The position numbers were made by a program, and so were the translations under genes. The notes below the pieces were generated by a model. It was not told where the DNA came from. It saw only the letters and a list, made by a program, of their open reading frames with translations, and did not search any database. A stretch of 64,000 nucleotides of DNA from Solimonas_A sp052035235 (GTDB taxonomy: Bacteria > Pseudomonadota > Gammaproteobacteria > Nevskiales > Nevskiaceae): NCBI GenBank assembly GCA_052035235.1, contig JBPOHT010000008.1, positions 1-64,000 on the forward strand, read 5' to 3'. Each line of letters begins with the position of its first letter. Position 1 is the first letter of the stretch. Positions 24,798 to 32,679 of this stretch are shown piece by piece.

Positions 24798-25633
24798 CCA
24801 CCTATGCGATCGGCGACGTGCAGGGCTGTTACGACCCGCTGCGCCGGCTGCTGGAGCGGCTGCGCTTCGACCCGGCGCAGGATCGCCTGATCTTCCTTGG
24901 CGACCTGGTCAACCGCGGACCGCAGTCCCTGGAAGTGTTGCGCCTGGTGCGCTCGCTGGGGGACCGCGCCGTCAGCGTGCTGGGTAACCACGACCTGCAT
25001 CTGCTGGCCGTGGCCGCGCGCGGCGAGAAAGCCAGCCGCAAGGACACGTTCCAGGATGTGCTGGACGCAGCCGATCGCGACGAGCTGCTGGCCTGGCTCA
25101 GCCGCTGCCCGCTGGCCTACGACGACCCGCAGACAGGCGTACTGGCGGTGCATGCCGGCGTCGCCCCGCAATGGACCCGCAGCCAGGCTCTGGCCCTGGC
25201 AGCAGAGGCCTCGGCCTGCATCGCCGGCCCCGATGCCGGCGGGTTCTACGCCCACATGTACGGCGACGAGCCCGACCAGTGGCGCGACAACCTCAAGGGC
25301 TGGAAGCGCCTGCGCTTCATCGTCAACTGCTTCACCCGCATCCGCTATTGCGACGCCGAAGGGCGGATCGACACCCGGCACAAGGGCGCGCCCGGCAGCC
25401 AGCCGGCGCCGCTGCATCCCTGGTTCGAGGTGCCGGAACGCCGCACTGCGGAGAACCGCATTGTCTTCGGCCACTGGTCCACGCTGGGCAAGCTGAGCTG
25501 GAGCGACGGCAAGGTCCTGGGCCTGGACACCGGCTGCGTCTGGGGCGGTCGGCTGACGGCCCTGGACCTGCAGACCGGCGAACCGACCGGCTGCGATTGC
25601 CCAGCGGCGCAGAAGCCCGGAGCCGACAGCTAG
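24794..25633 (+). CDS. apaH: Symmetrical bis(5'-nucleosyl)-tetraphosphatase
   Basis: Cleaves Ap4A symmetrically to two ADP; ApaH can also remove Np4 caps from RNA. The 279-residue protein has the metallophosphatase motifs GDVQG (residues 7-11), GDLVNRGP (about 36-43) and GNHD (about 64-67). It also has HAGV and the ApaH-type FGHWSTLG near the C-terminus. ATG at 24794 was chosen because the protein then starts MTTYAIGDVQGCYDPL, matching the family; it overlaps the preceding gene by 4 bp. rppH, the other RNA 5'-end enzyme here, lies 22 kb away. Confidence 0.96.
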   Translation: MTTYAIGDVQGCYDPLRRLLERLRFDPAQDRLIFLGDLVNRGPQSLEVLRLVRSLGDRAVSVLGNHDLHLLAVAARGEKASRKDTFQDVLDAADRDELLAWLSRCPLAYDDPQTGVLAVHAGVAPQWTRSQALALAAEASACIAGPDAGGFYAHMYGDEPDQWRDNLKGWKRLRFIVNCFTRIRYCDAEGRIDTRHKGAPGSQPAPLHPWFEVPERRTAENRIVFGHWSTLGKLSWSDGKVLGLDTGCVWGGRLTALDLQTGEPTGCDCPAAQKPGADS

Positions 25634-25834
25634 CGGCCGATGCAAGCCCTGTTCCCGCTGGCCGGCGGGCTACCGCTTTGCCGCTGCTTTCTCTACTCTG
25701 CCCACCAACGCCGCCCCGTCCTTCCATCAGCCAATCCGGCCCGCTGGAAGGGCATGCAGTGCAAAGCGGTCCAGGGCGATGCATGCTCATTGGGCGGCCT
25801 GTATCCGCGGGCGTGACCACTACGCACGGTACGG

Positions 25835-26386
25835 ATGAGCACTATGTTCAAGATGGACAGACAACGCGGAGCGACAGCAGTCGAGTATGCGCTCGTGTTC
25901 CCGGTGTTCTTCCTGCTGTTCTACGGCATGCTGAGCTACGGCCTGATCTTCATGATGCGCCTGAATCTCCAGCACTCGGCCGAGGAAGGCGCACGCGCCG
26001 CCCTGCGCCACCAGCGCCTGCCCAGCGGCAACACGGAAAGCCCGGCGCCCTCGCAGCTCGAGCTGCGGCGCCGCCAGGCCGAGGTGGCCGCCACCCGGCA
26101 CAGCAGCTGGATCAACGCCTGGAAGCCCGGATTGCTGCAGATCCAGGCCAGGATCTGCCCGTCCGACGCCGCCATCGACAATGCCGCGCAATGCCCGCCG
26201 GGCTCCAACGCCTTGAACTGCGACGTGTTGCCGGGCTGCCAGGTGGTGGTGACGATGAGCTACCCCTACGCCGCCCACGTCAACGGCCCCGCTCTGCCGC
26301 CGCTGCCGGGCTTCGGCCTGCTGATCCCCAACTACCTGACCGCCCAGGCCCGCAGCCTGCTCGACGGCAAGGCGCTGGACCTGTGA
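25835..26386 (+). CDS. TadE-like minor pilin (first)
   Basis: Pseudopilin-like protein of 183 residues. After a short charged leader (RQRGATAVEYALVFPVF) comes one TM helix, matching the TadE domain in which TadV cuts before a small residue and Glu-Tyr follow. The helix leads into LNLQHSAEEGARAALRHQR, the typical TadE continuation, and then a periplasmic domain with four Cys residues. It begins the second Tad gene group (tadE, tadE, tadG), 6.7 kb from flp and on the other strand. The 201 bp before it show no confident promoter. Confidence 0.85.
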   Translation: MSTMFKMDRQRGATAVEYALVFPVFFLLFYGMLSYGLIFMMRLNLQHSAEEGARAALRHQRLPSGNTESPAPSQLELRRRQAEVAATRHSSWINAWKPGLLQIQARICPSDAAIDNAAQCPPGSNALNCDVLPGCQVVVTMSYPYAAHVNGPALPPLPGFGLLIPNYLTAQARSLLDGKALDL

Positions 26387-26880
26387 GCCGGCTCACCGAC
26401 CGTTCACGGCAGCAAGGCGCCGCGGCGATGGAATTCGCCCTGGTGCTGCCGGTTTTCCTGCTGATCCTCTACGGACTGATCACCTTCGGCGCCGCGTTCT
26501 ACACGCAGCTGGCCATCTCGCGCGCGGCCGAGGATGGCGCGCGCGCGGCGATCCAGCCCGGCATCACCGACGCCATGATCAAGAGCGAGGTCATCAACTC
26601 GCTGGCTGCTTCATCGATCGCGCCGCGGGCCCACAACGCCAACTTCACCTCGCGCCGCGATTGGCTCAATACCCAGGTCAAGCCCTCGCGCGTGATCGTC
26701 GTGCACAACACCGCCTGCAACGGCGCCGGCAGTTCCGGCTCGGTCAGCATCACGGTCGACTTCCCGTACGACAACGCCGCCGGTACCCGCATCCTGCCTT
26801 CCATCACGATACCGGCGGTCGGCGATATCGATGGATGGATGCCCAAGAAGCTCATGAGCTGCGCCACGGCCCAGATCTGA
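26383..26880 (+). CDS. TadE-like minor pilin (second)
   Basis: Pseudopilin-like protein of 165 residues with the TadE pattern RQQGAAAMEFALVLPVFLL, then a TM helix and ISRAAEDGARAAIQPG. The start is GTG at 26383, which overlaps the previous stop as GTGA and gives a leader of normal length; a much longer open frame to 25171 crosses apaH and is not real. Two Cys residues (CNGA near residue 109 and CATAQI at the end) may pair. In Tad systems such proteins are processed by the prepilin peptidase and prime pilus assembly. Confidence 0.85.
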   Translation: MSRLTDRSRQQGAAAMEFALVLPVFLLILYGLITFGAAFYTQLAISRAAEDGARAAIQPGITDAMIKSEVINSLAASSIAPRAHNANFTSRRDWLNTQVKPSRVIVVHNTACNGAGSSGSVSITVDFPYDNAAGTRILPSITIPAVGDIDGWMPKKLMSCATAQI

Positions 26881-26895
26881 TACGAGAGGTCCATC

Positions 26896-28941
26896 GTGCC
26901 ACGCCCATCCATCACCGCCTTTTCGTCCTCGGCCCGCCAGCAGCGCGGCTCCATTGCCTTCTTCGCGGCGTTGGGCCTGAGCCTGGCGGTGATCCTGCTG
27001 TCGATCACCGACATGGGTTTCCTGTATTTCTACAAGCGCGAATACCAGAAGGCCGCGGACCTCGCCGCCATGGCCGGCGCCCGCAGCCTGCACCTGAGTT
27101 GCAACACCGCGCGCACCACCGGCTCCACCAATGCCCTGCAGAACCTGGGCAACAAGCGCCACAACGCCCCGGTGATCGAGTGCGGCCACTGGGACGGCCG
27201 GCGTGACCAGGCTTTCGACCCGAGCGCCGCGACGGAAGATCTGAACGCCGTCCGCGCCACCATCTCCGGCGTGCCGCCGCGCTTCCTGCCCTTCATCCAG
27301 AGCCACACGCTGACCGCCAGCGCCATCGCCATCGCCAACCAGCCGCTGGCGCAGCTGCGCATCCGCAGCACGCTGGCCACCGTCAACCCCGGCCAGGGCA
27401 CCGTCCTGAATGCCGTGGTCGGCGGCCTGCTCGGCGGCAGCCTCAACCTCAGCGCCGGCGCCTGGGACGGACTGGTCCACACCGACCTCAACCTGCTCAA
27501 CTATCTCGACGCGCTGGCCATCAACCTCGGCCTGAGTGCGGGCGACTACGACAGCGTGCTCAACACCCAGGTGTCGGTGGGCACCCTGCTGGGCGTGGCC
27601 GCCACGGCCCTGCAGCAGGGCGGCGGCAGCGGCGGCACCGCCAACGTCAACGCGGCCCTGCTCGGCCTGCAGAACCTGGTGGGTGCCAACCTGCCGGGCC
27701 TGTCGCCCCTGGTGCGCCTGGGCGACCTGCTCAACATCCAGACCGGCACACCGGAATCCGGCCTCGATGTGGGCCTGAACCTGTTCCAGCTGGTCCAGGG
27801 CAGCGTGCAGCTGGCCAACAAGAACTGCGTCGCCTGCGCCAACCTGCCGATCAACCTGCCCGGTGTCGCCGGCGCCAGTGTGCGCGTCCGCGTCATCGAG
27901 TCACCGCAGTTGTCCGCCATCGGCAACCCGGAGCGCGCCCGTCTCGCCCCGCTGGGCGCGGACCGCATCTACGTGCGCACCGCGCAGGTACGCACGCTGA
28001 TCTCGGTAGACCTGCCGATCGCCGGCTCCGTGCTCAACAGCATCCAGGCGTTGCTGAACGACACCGTAGTGGGCAGCCTCACCAACGTGGTGAACGATCT
28101 GCTGTCGTTGAACCTGATCGCCGTGCTGGGCTGGTTGCTGCCGATCCCAACCGAGCGGGACGTCATCGACGTCCTGGTGCTGCCGACGCCGCGCCTGGAC
28201 ATCAATATCGACGCCGGCGGCGGTCGCGCCTACGTTACCGACTACTCCTGCGCCAACGAGCCGAACAAGTCGCTTACCGTACCCGTCTACACGGCCGCCG
28301 CCGAGTTGCGCATCGGCAAGATGGGCAGCTCCGCCGCGGACGCCGCCACCAAGGTGTTCTCCTCCAGCAGCGCTCCCACCGTGGAGCCCGTCCCGATCCT
28401 CGATATCGGCACCCGCCGCGTGCAGCAGACCTGCCTGCTGGGCCTCTGCTCCACCAAGTGGCTGCGGGCCGACGGTGTCTGGGACTCCGACAAGAGCAAG
28501 TCGCGCCGTATCGCCTTCGCCGGCGGCGGCATCGGCCTGCAGGCCGACCTGCCGGTGGCCAGCACCAACACCACCCAGACCTACACCCAGCCGCCGGCTG
28601 GCGGTCTGCCGAAGATCGGCGAAGACCCGGCGTACAAGACCGTGACCTCGTCCAACATCGTCAACAGCCTGCGTAACACCCTGCTGGGCCTGACGCTGCA
28701 GTTCTACCGCCCCTCCGGCTCCAACATCGGCGGCAGCGGCCTGGGCAACGTGCTGTTCCTGGTAGGCAGCGTGGTGAACACGCTGGTCTCCACCGTCACC
28801 ACCTTGATCAACGCCGCCCTGGGCCCGCTGCTGGACCCGTTGGTCAACCTGCTGCTGGAACAGTTGGGCGTGGACCTCAACAAAGTGGAAGTCGGCGCGA
28901 ACCTGAGCTGCAGTGGTGGCGGGGCGTCGCTGGTCGATTGA
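26896..28941 (+). CDS. TadG-like pilus assembly protein
   Basis: Protein of 681 residues with an N-terminal TadG-type segment (ARQQRGSIAFFAALGLSLAV, then a TM helix, then KREYQKAADLAAMAGARSL). A very large periplasmic part follows. It is rich in Leu, Asn and Gly with loosely repeated patterns such as LLGGSLNLSAG, LLNYLDALAINLGLSAG and TQVSVGTLLGVA. No von Willebrand domain was recognised, unlike some TadG proteins. The start is GTG at 26896 with GAGAGG about 10 nt upstream. It closes the tadE-tadE-tadG set and is followed by an 870-bp gene-free tract. Confidence 0.8.
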   Translation: MPRPSITAFSSSARQQRGSIAFFAALGLSLAVILLSITDMGFLYFYKREYQKAADLAAMAGARSLHLSCNTARTTGSTNALQNLGNKRHNAPVIECGHWDGRRDQAFDPSAATEDLNAVRATISGVPPRFLPFIQSHTLTASAIAIANQPLAQLRIRSTLATVNPGQGTVLNAVVGGLLGGSLNLSAGAWDGLVHTDLNLLNYLDALAINLGLSAGDYDSVLNTQVSVGTLLGVAATALQQGGGSGGTANVNAALLGLQNLVGANLPGLSPLVRLGDLLNIQTGTPESGLDVGLNLFQLVQGSVQLANKNCVACANLPINLPGVAGASVRVRVIESPQLSAIGNPERARLAPLGADRIYVRTAQVRTLISVDLPIAGSVLNSIQALLNDTVVGSLTNVVNDLLSLNLIAVLGWLLPIPTERDVIDVLVLPTPRLDINIDAGGGRAYVTDYSCANEPNKSLTVPVYTAAAELRIGKMGSSAADAATKVFSSSSAPTVEPVPILDIGTRRVQQTCLLGLCSTKWLRADGVWDSDKSKSRRIAFAGGGIGLQADLPVASTNTTQTYTQPPAGGLPKIGEDPAYKTVTSSNIVNSLRNTLLGLTLQFYRPSGSNIGGSGLGNVLFLVGSVVNTLVSTVTTLINAALGPLLDPLVNLLLEQLGVDLNKVEVGANLSCSGGGASLVD

Positions 28942-29044
28942 TGACGCGGGGCCGCTAGCGAAGGCCGCCAACTGAATGCGTTCGCCCTTCGACAGGCTCA
29001 GGGCGAACGGTTGGGTGGGTCTCTTCACACGCTGACCCTGGTCC

Positions 29045-29178
29045 TCGGCAACTGCTCCATGCGTTGCCCTACCTGCGGGCGTCCTGCCCTTGTCGGCAAC
29101 TGCTCCATGCGTTGCCCTACCTCGGGCCTCCATGCCCTCGCCGGCAACTGCTGCTGCGTTGGCTGCCTCGGGCATCCC
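29045..29178. repeat. 48-bp tandem repeat, 2.8 units
   Basis: Units start at 29045, 29093 and 29141, exactly 48 bp apart. The first 30 bases of units 1 and 2 (from TCGGCAACTGCTCCATGCGT onward) are identical. Unit 3 is degenerate (CCGGCAACTGCTGCTGCGTT). Each unit is followed by a GC-rich 18-bp spacer that varies. A further unit and its inverted copy form the palindrome at 29603-29672. Confidence 0.8.
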
Positions 29179-29198
29179 CCTCTCCCGCCCTTCGGGCA

Positions 29199-29221
29199 CC
29201 CTCTCCCGCAAGGTGAGAGGG
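29199..29221. repeat. Short REP-like hairpin
   Basis: CCCTCTC (29199-29205) pairs with GAGAGGG (29215-29221). It is a shorter relative of the CCCTCTCCCCGC palindromes elsewhere in the window. Confidence 0.5.
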
Positions 29222-29259
29222 AAGCATCCGCTTTGTCTTGGATGGCTTGTGCGCTTGAA

Positions 29260-29602
29260 TGAGCGCAGCGAATGCTGTTGATGTACCGGGTTCCCTTCCA
29301 GTAGCGCCTGCCTGGGGGTCGAGTGCAGGGTCGAGCCGGGCAGGAGCCCGGCCGAGGGGCCTCAGGCCATGGATGGCCTGTGGACCCGACCCGTCGCACT
29401 CGATCACCAGGCAGGTTGCCCCGCCTCAGCGGGGCCGCGGATGGCAGGGTACGTTTTCTCTTGGTTACTTCTCTTTGTCGTACAACTAAAGAGAAGTAAC
29501 TCGCCCTTAGGCGAAATAAACCTCCAGAGATCAGCAGCTCCTGACCGGCGTAGTCGCCGGCACCACAACTGCCGCTGCTAGTTGAAAGCGTGCGCCCCTC
29601 AC
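29260..29602 (+). repeat. Structured dispersed repeat, copy 2 (343 bp)
   Basis: Second copy of the element at 6452-6794, in the same orientation and of the same length. Paired changes relative to copy 1: GCCGGAC/GTCCGGC becomes GCCGGGC/GCCCGGC (A-T to G-C). The T-rich stem GTTACTTTTTCTTTG with its partner becomes GTTACTTCTCTTT with AAAGAGAAGTAAC, a perfect stem again although both sequence and length differ. Hairpins AGGCCAT/ATGGCCT, GCCCCGC/GCGGGGC and CCGGCG/CGCCGG are unchanged. It lies between convergent genes, whereas copy 1 lies between co-directional genes, so it is not tied to one neighbour. Confidence 0.85.
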
Positions 29603-29672
29603 CTCGGCAACTGCTCCTGCGTTCGAGGGCATGGATGCCCGAGGTAGGGCAACGCATGGAGCAGTTGCCGAG
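29603..29672. repeat. Palindromic copy of the tandem-repeat unit
   Basis: CTCGGCAACTGCTCCTGCGTT (29603-29623) faces AACGCATGGAGCAGTTGCCGAG (29651-29672), an inverted pair of the 48-bp unit core with a 1-nt bulge. A smaller palindrome, GGGCATGGATGCCC (29627-29640), lies inside. Two back-to-back units give a cruciform or strong RNA hairpin. Confidence 0.75.
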
Positions 29673-29702
29673 CCCTACCTCGAGCATCCATGCCCTCGCC
29701 CA

Positions 29703-29728
29703 CCCTCTCCCCGCAAGCGGGGAGAGGG
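29703..29728. repeat. REP-like hairpin (perfect)
   Basis: CCCTCTCCCCGC (29703-29714) pairs with GCGGGGAGAGGG (29717-29728), a perfect 12-bp stem with a 2-nt loop. It is the same palindrome as at 6800-6826. Confidence 0.8.
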
Positions 29729-29770
29729 AGAAATTCAGAGGTTCAGCTGTACCTGGGCGACCTACAAAAG

Positions 29771-29797
29771 AAAAGCCCCCGACTAGCGGGGGCTTTT
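29771..29797 (-). terminator. Intrinsic terminator of the RND exporter gene
   Basis: AAAAGCCCCCG (29771-29781) pairs with CGGGGGCTTTT (29787-29797) around a 5-nt loop. On the minus strand it ends TTTTCTTTTG, 17 bp past the RND stop codon. It could also act weakly on the plus strand. Confidence 0.9.
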
Positions 29798-29813
29798 CCT
29801 TGCAACCGTTACA

Positions 29814-32651
29814 TCAGTGGCGCGGCTTGAATACCGGCTCTTCACCCGGCGCCAGTTCCTTCGGCTTGAGGATGAAGGACGCGATGGCCGGCAGCAGCAC
29901 GATGGCGCCGATCATGTTCGTGGTGAACATGAAGACCAGCAGCTTGCCCATGTCGCGCTGGAACTGCAGGCCCGACCACAGCCAGGTCAGCACGCCCAGG
30001 CTCAAGGTGATGCCGGTGAAGATCACCGCCTTGCCGGTCAGCTTCAGCGTCTTGAGGTAGGCCTCGCGACTCTTGAAGCCGGCCGCCAGCGCGTCGGCGT
30101 ATGTGGCGTAGACATATATTCCGTAGTCCACACCGACACCCGCCGCCAATGCCACCACCGGCAGGATCGCCACCTTCATGCCGATGCCGAGGATCGTCAT
30201 GACCGCGTAGGCCATCCACGACACCAGCGACAGCGGCAGCATGATCGCCACCAGGCTCTGCCACTCGAAGAAGGACAGGAACACGCAGAGGATGATGCCG
30301 GCGTAGACGACGTAGAGGATCGGCTTCTCGAGGCGGTGCACTTCCTCGTTGGTCGCCGCCATGACGCCGACGTTGCCCGAGGCCAGCGCGAAGTTGACCG
30401 GGCAGGCCTTGTCCATCGCCTTGTGTGCCTCGGCGGCGGCATCGGCGGCCTTGGTCAGCTCGATGACCTTCGGATTGGTGTCGACCTTCTCGTCGCTGAT
30501 CGTCTTGTCTTTCTTGCGCATCGCTTCGATGTGCTTCTCGCGCGCGATGCGGGTGCGGCCCGCCTCACGGCGCTTCTCGAGCTTCTCGGCGCAATAGCCC
30601 TCGTTGACGTCCTTGTTGACCTCGTAGAACTCGGCTGAGTTTTCCTTGTTGAAGGTGCCGACCTCGTGAACGATGCGCTCCAGCGTGGACGCACGATGGT
30701 TCTGGGTGAACACGAAGATCGCCAGGGCCGAGCAGTTGGAGTTCAGCAGGCCGGACGAGGTCGGGATCGGGGTGATCGCCTGCACCATGGTGTACTGGTT
30801 GCGCGGCAGCACCTTGAACTTCGGCGTTGCTTCCGAGAACGCGGCGTTGACCTGGCGGGCCGCCCAGGGCAGCGACAGGATCGACTGCACGCCTTCGGTG
30901 TTCTCCATGCGCCAGCCGAAGCGGTCCACCTGGTCCATCATGTCGTGACGGACGCAGGCTTCGGCGTCCATCTCGGCGATCACCTTCATGATGTCGGTGC
31001 CGATCGCGAAGTTGCGGCCGATGGCGTTGGTGTCCTGGTTGTAGCGCGAGTCCGGCAGCAGTTCCGGCACGCCGTCCTGGCTGTCGCCGACCTGCAGGCC
31101 TTCACCCTTCCAGAAGCTCCAGCCGTACAGCGCGGCCGCGGCCAGGATGGCGATCACCGCCGGGGTCGGGCGCACGATGTTGGAGATGAACTCCCAGATC
31201 GGGTCGAGCACGCTGTCGCGCTGCTCCTGCTTCTGGCGGAAGGCTTCCGGATCGCCGATGTCGATCCAGGTCAGCCAGATCGGCATCATGATCTTGTTGG
31301 TGACCAGGATCGCGAACATGCCCAGCGAGGCGTTGAGCGCCATCTCGCGGATGATGTCGATGGGGATCACGGCGATCAGCGCGAAGCCGACGAAGCCGGT
31401 CATGATCGCCATGGTTCCGTACACCGCCAGGCGGCGCCAGGTGTAGAGCGAGGCGTCGAAGCTGTTGCGCTTGAACAGCGTGATCTCGCCGACCCAGGCG
31501 TTGACGTACTGCACGCCGTGCGACACCGAGATCGCGATGATCAGGAACGGCACCAGGATCGCGAAGGGATCCAGGCCCTTGCCGGCCATCTGCAACAGGC
31601 CGAACTCCCAGATCACGGCGGTGATGGCGCAGACCAGCGGCAGCACGGCCAGCTTCATCGAGCCGGTGTAGAGCCACAGCAGCAGGAAGGTCATGAACAG
31701 CGTCAGGATCAGGAACAGCACCACCTGCATGGTGGCGTCGATCACGTCACCCACGACCTTGGCGAAGCCGATGACGTGGACATTGATGTCCGGGTTGTAC
31801 TGCGGGTTGTCGATGAACTCGACGGCGACGTCACTGCCCTTGACCTTGATCTTGTCGGGGGCCGAGCCGTCATCCTTGGCCGGGCCGTTGACCTCGAAGG
31901 TCTCCATGCGCAGCTTCCAGCCCAGGTCGACGAAACCCTCGCCCACCACGGCGCCGGCTGCCAGGCCATCCTGCGCTGCCTTGAGCTTGTAGACGTACTT
32001 CTTGGGATTGGTGAAGCGGCCGCGGATCTTGTCCTCCAGCAGCTTGGAGACCACGGCGTAGTCCAGCTTCTCGCCGGTGACCGGATCCACTTCGAGCAGC
32101 TCGGAGTAGATCATCGCGCCGTTCTGGCTCTTGGTAGTGTAGCGGCCGACATGGCCACCCTTGCCGACGTTGGCACGCACCAGGGCGAACATCTCGGGGT
32201 TGGGTGCGTACTCGGCCGGGATCACGTTGCCGCCGGCGAAGCCGCCCTCCACCACCTCGATGTAGCGCACGTCCGGAGTGAACAGCGAAGACACGCGCGA
32301 GCGGTCGATGCCGGGCAGGAAGAAGACTTCGTCGGTCGCCGACTTCAGCGCCGTCAGGAAGGCCTCGTTGTACATGTCGCCCTTGCCGTCCTTCTGGATC
32401 AGCGCCACCAGTACGGTGTTGGCACCGCCGAACTCGGCCATGTACTGCTTGAGCACCTGCATGTACTGGTGCTCGAGCGGGATCGACTTGTCGAAGCCGG
32501 CATCGCGACGGATGTGGCCGGCCTCCCAGGCGAACCAGACGGTCAGCACCAGCAGGATGCCCATGGTGAGCTTGCGGCGCGCGTAGATCAGCGGCTCGAT
32601 GGCCGCGAGGATCTTCTGCGTCGTCGTCGGCTTGTGGTTTTCTTCGGTCAT
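29814..32651 (-). CDS. RND superfamily exporter (MMPL/HAE3-like)
   Basis: Inner-membrane transporter of 945 residues. It follows the RND plan: an N-terminal TM helix (about 29-46), a large periplasmic domain, five TM helices with SSD-like GMxxDYGIYVY character, then the same plan again. The second half includes VVALAAGVGVDYGIYVYATY and VIFTGITLSLGVLTWLW. Within the second periplasmic domain, residues about 667-750 form a Lys/Glu/Ala-rich stretch bounded by Cys687 and Cys750, likely a coiled-coil hairpin. No membrane-fusion adaptor gene is adjacent; instead a periplasmic propeller and a DUF1302 barrel lie upstream in the same direction. Export or lipid transport is inferred from the family; the substrate is unknown. 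Confidence 0.88.
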   Translation of the reverse strand: MTEENHKPTTTQKILAAIEPLIYARRKLTMGILLVLTVWFAWEAGHIRRDAGFDKSIPLEHQYMQVLKQYMAEFGGANTVLVALIQKDGKGDMYNEAFLTALKSATDEVFFLPGIDRSRVSSLFTPDVRYIEVVEGGFAGGNVIPAEYAPNPEMFALVRANVGKGGHVGRYTTKSQNGAMIYSELLEVDPVTGEKLDYAVVSKLLEDKIRGRFTNPKKYVYKLKAAQDGLAAGAVVGEGFVDLGWKLRMETFEVNGPAKDDGSAPDKIKVKGSDVAVEFIDNPQYNPDINVHVIGFAKVVGDVIDATMQVVLFLILTLFMTFLLLWLYTGSMKLAVLPLVCAITAVIWEFGLLQMAGKGLDPFAILVPFLIIAISVSHGVQYVNAWVGEITLFKRNSFDASLYTWRRLAVYGTMAIMTGFVGFALIAVIPIDIIREMALNASLGMFAILVTNKIMMPIWLTWIDIGDPEAFRQKQEQRDSVLDPIWEFISNIVRPTPAVIAILAAAALYGWSFWKGEGLQVGDSQDGVPELLPDSRYNQDTNAIGRNFAIGTDIMKVIAEMDAEACVRHDMMDQVDRFGWRMENTEGVQSILSLPWAARQVNAAFSEATPKFKVLPRNQYTMVQAITPIPTSSGLLNSNCSALAIFVFTQNHRASTLERIVHEVGTFNKENSAEFYEVNKDVNEGYCAEKLEKRREAGRTRIAREKHIEAMRKKDKTISDEKVDTNPKVIELTKAADAAAEAHKAMDKACPVNFALASGNVGVMAATNEEVHRLEKPILYVVYAGIILCVFLSFFEWQSLVAIMLPLSLVSWMAYAVMTILGIGMKVAILPVVALAAGVGVDYGIYVYATYADALAAGFKSREAYLKTLKLTGKAVIFTGITLSLGVLTWLWSGLQFQRDMGKLLVFMFTTNMIGAIVLLPAIASFILKPKELAPGEEPVFKPRH

Positions 32652-32679
32652 TTCAGAATTCCTGGTCGGGACGCGACGC

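Larger units (their letters stand above)
28942..29813. other. Gene-free tract built of nested repeats
   Basis: An 872-bp interval between the convergent tadG-like and RND genes. In order it holds: a 48-bp-period tandem repeat (29045-29178), a short hairpin (29199-29221), the 343-bp structured repeat copy 2 (29260-29602), a palindromic copy of the tandem unit (29603-29672), a REP-like hairpin (29703-29728) and the RND-gene terminator (29771-29797). The only long open frames in it run through the repeats and are judged spurious. Confidence 0.8.

Noticed and set aside
29045..29672. Possible CRISPR array
   Set aside because: The repeat period is regular, but the spacers are near-copies rather than unique sequence, there are under three units, and no cas gene is in the window.
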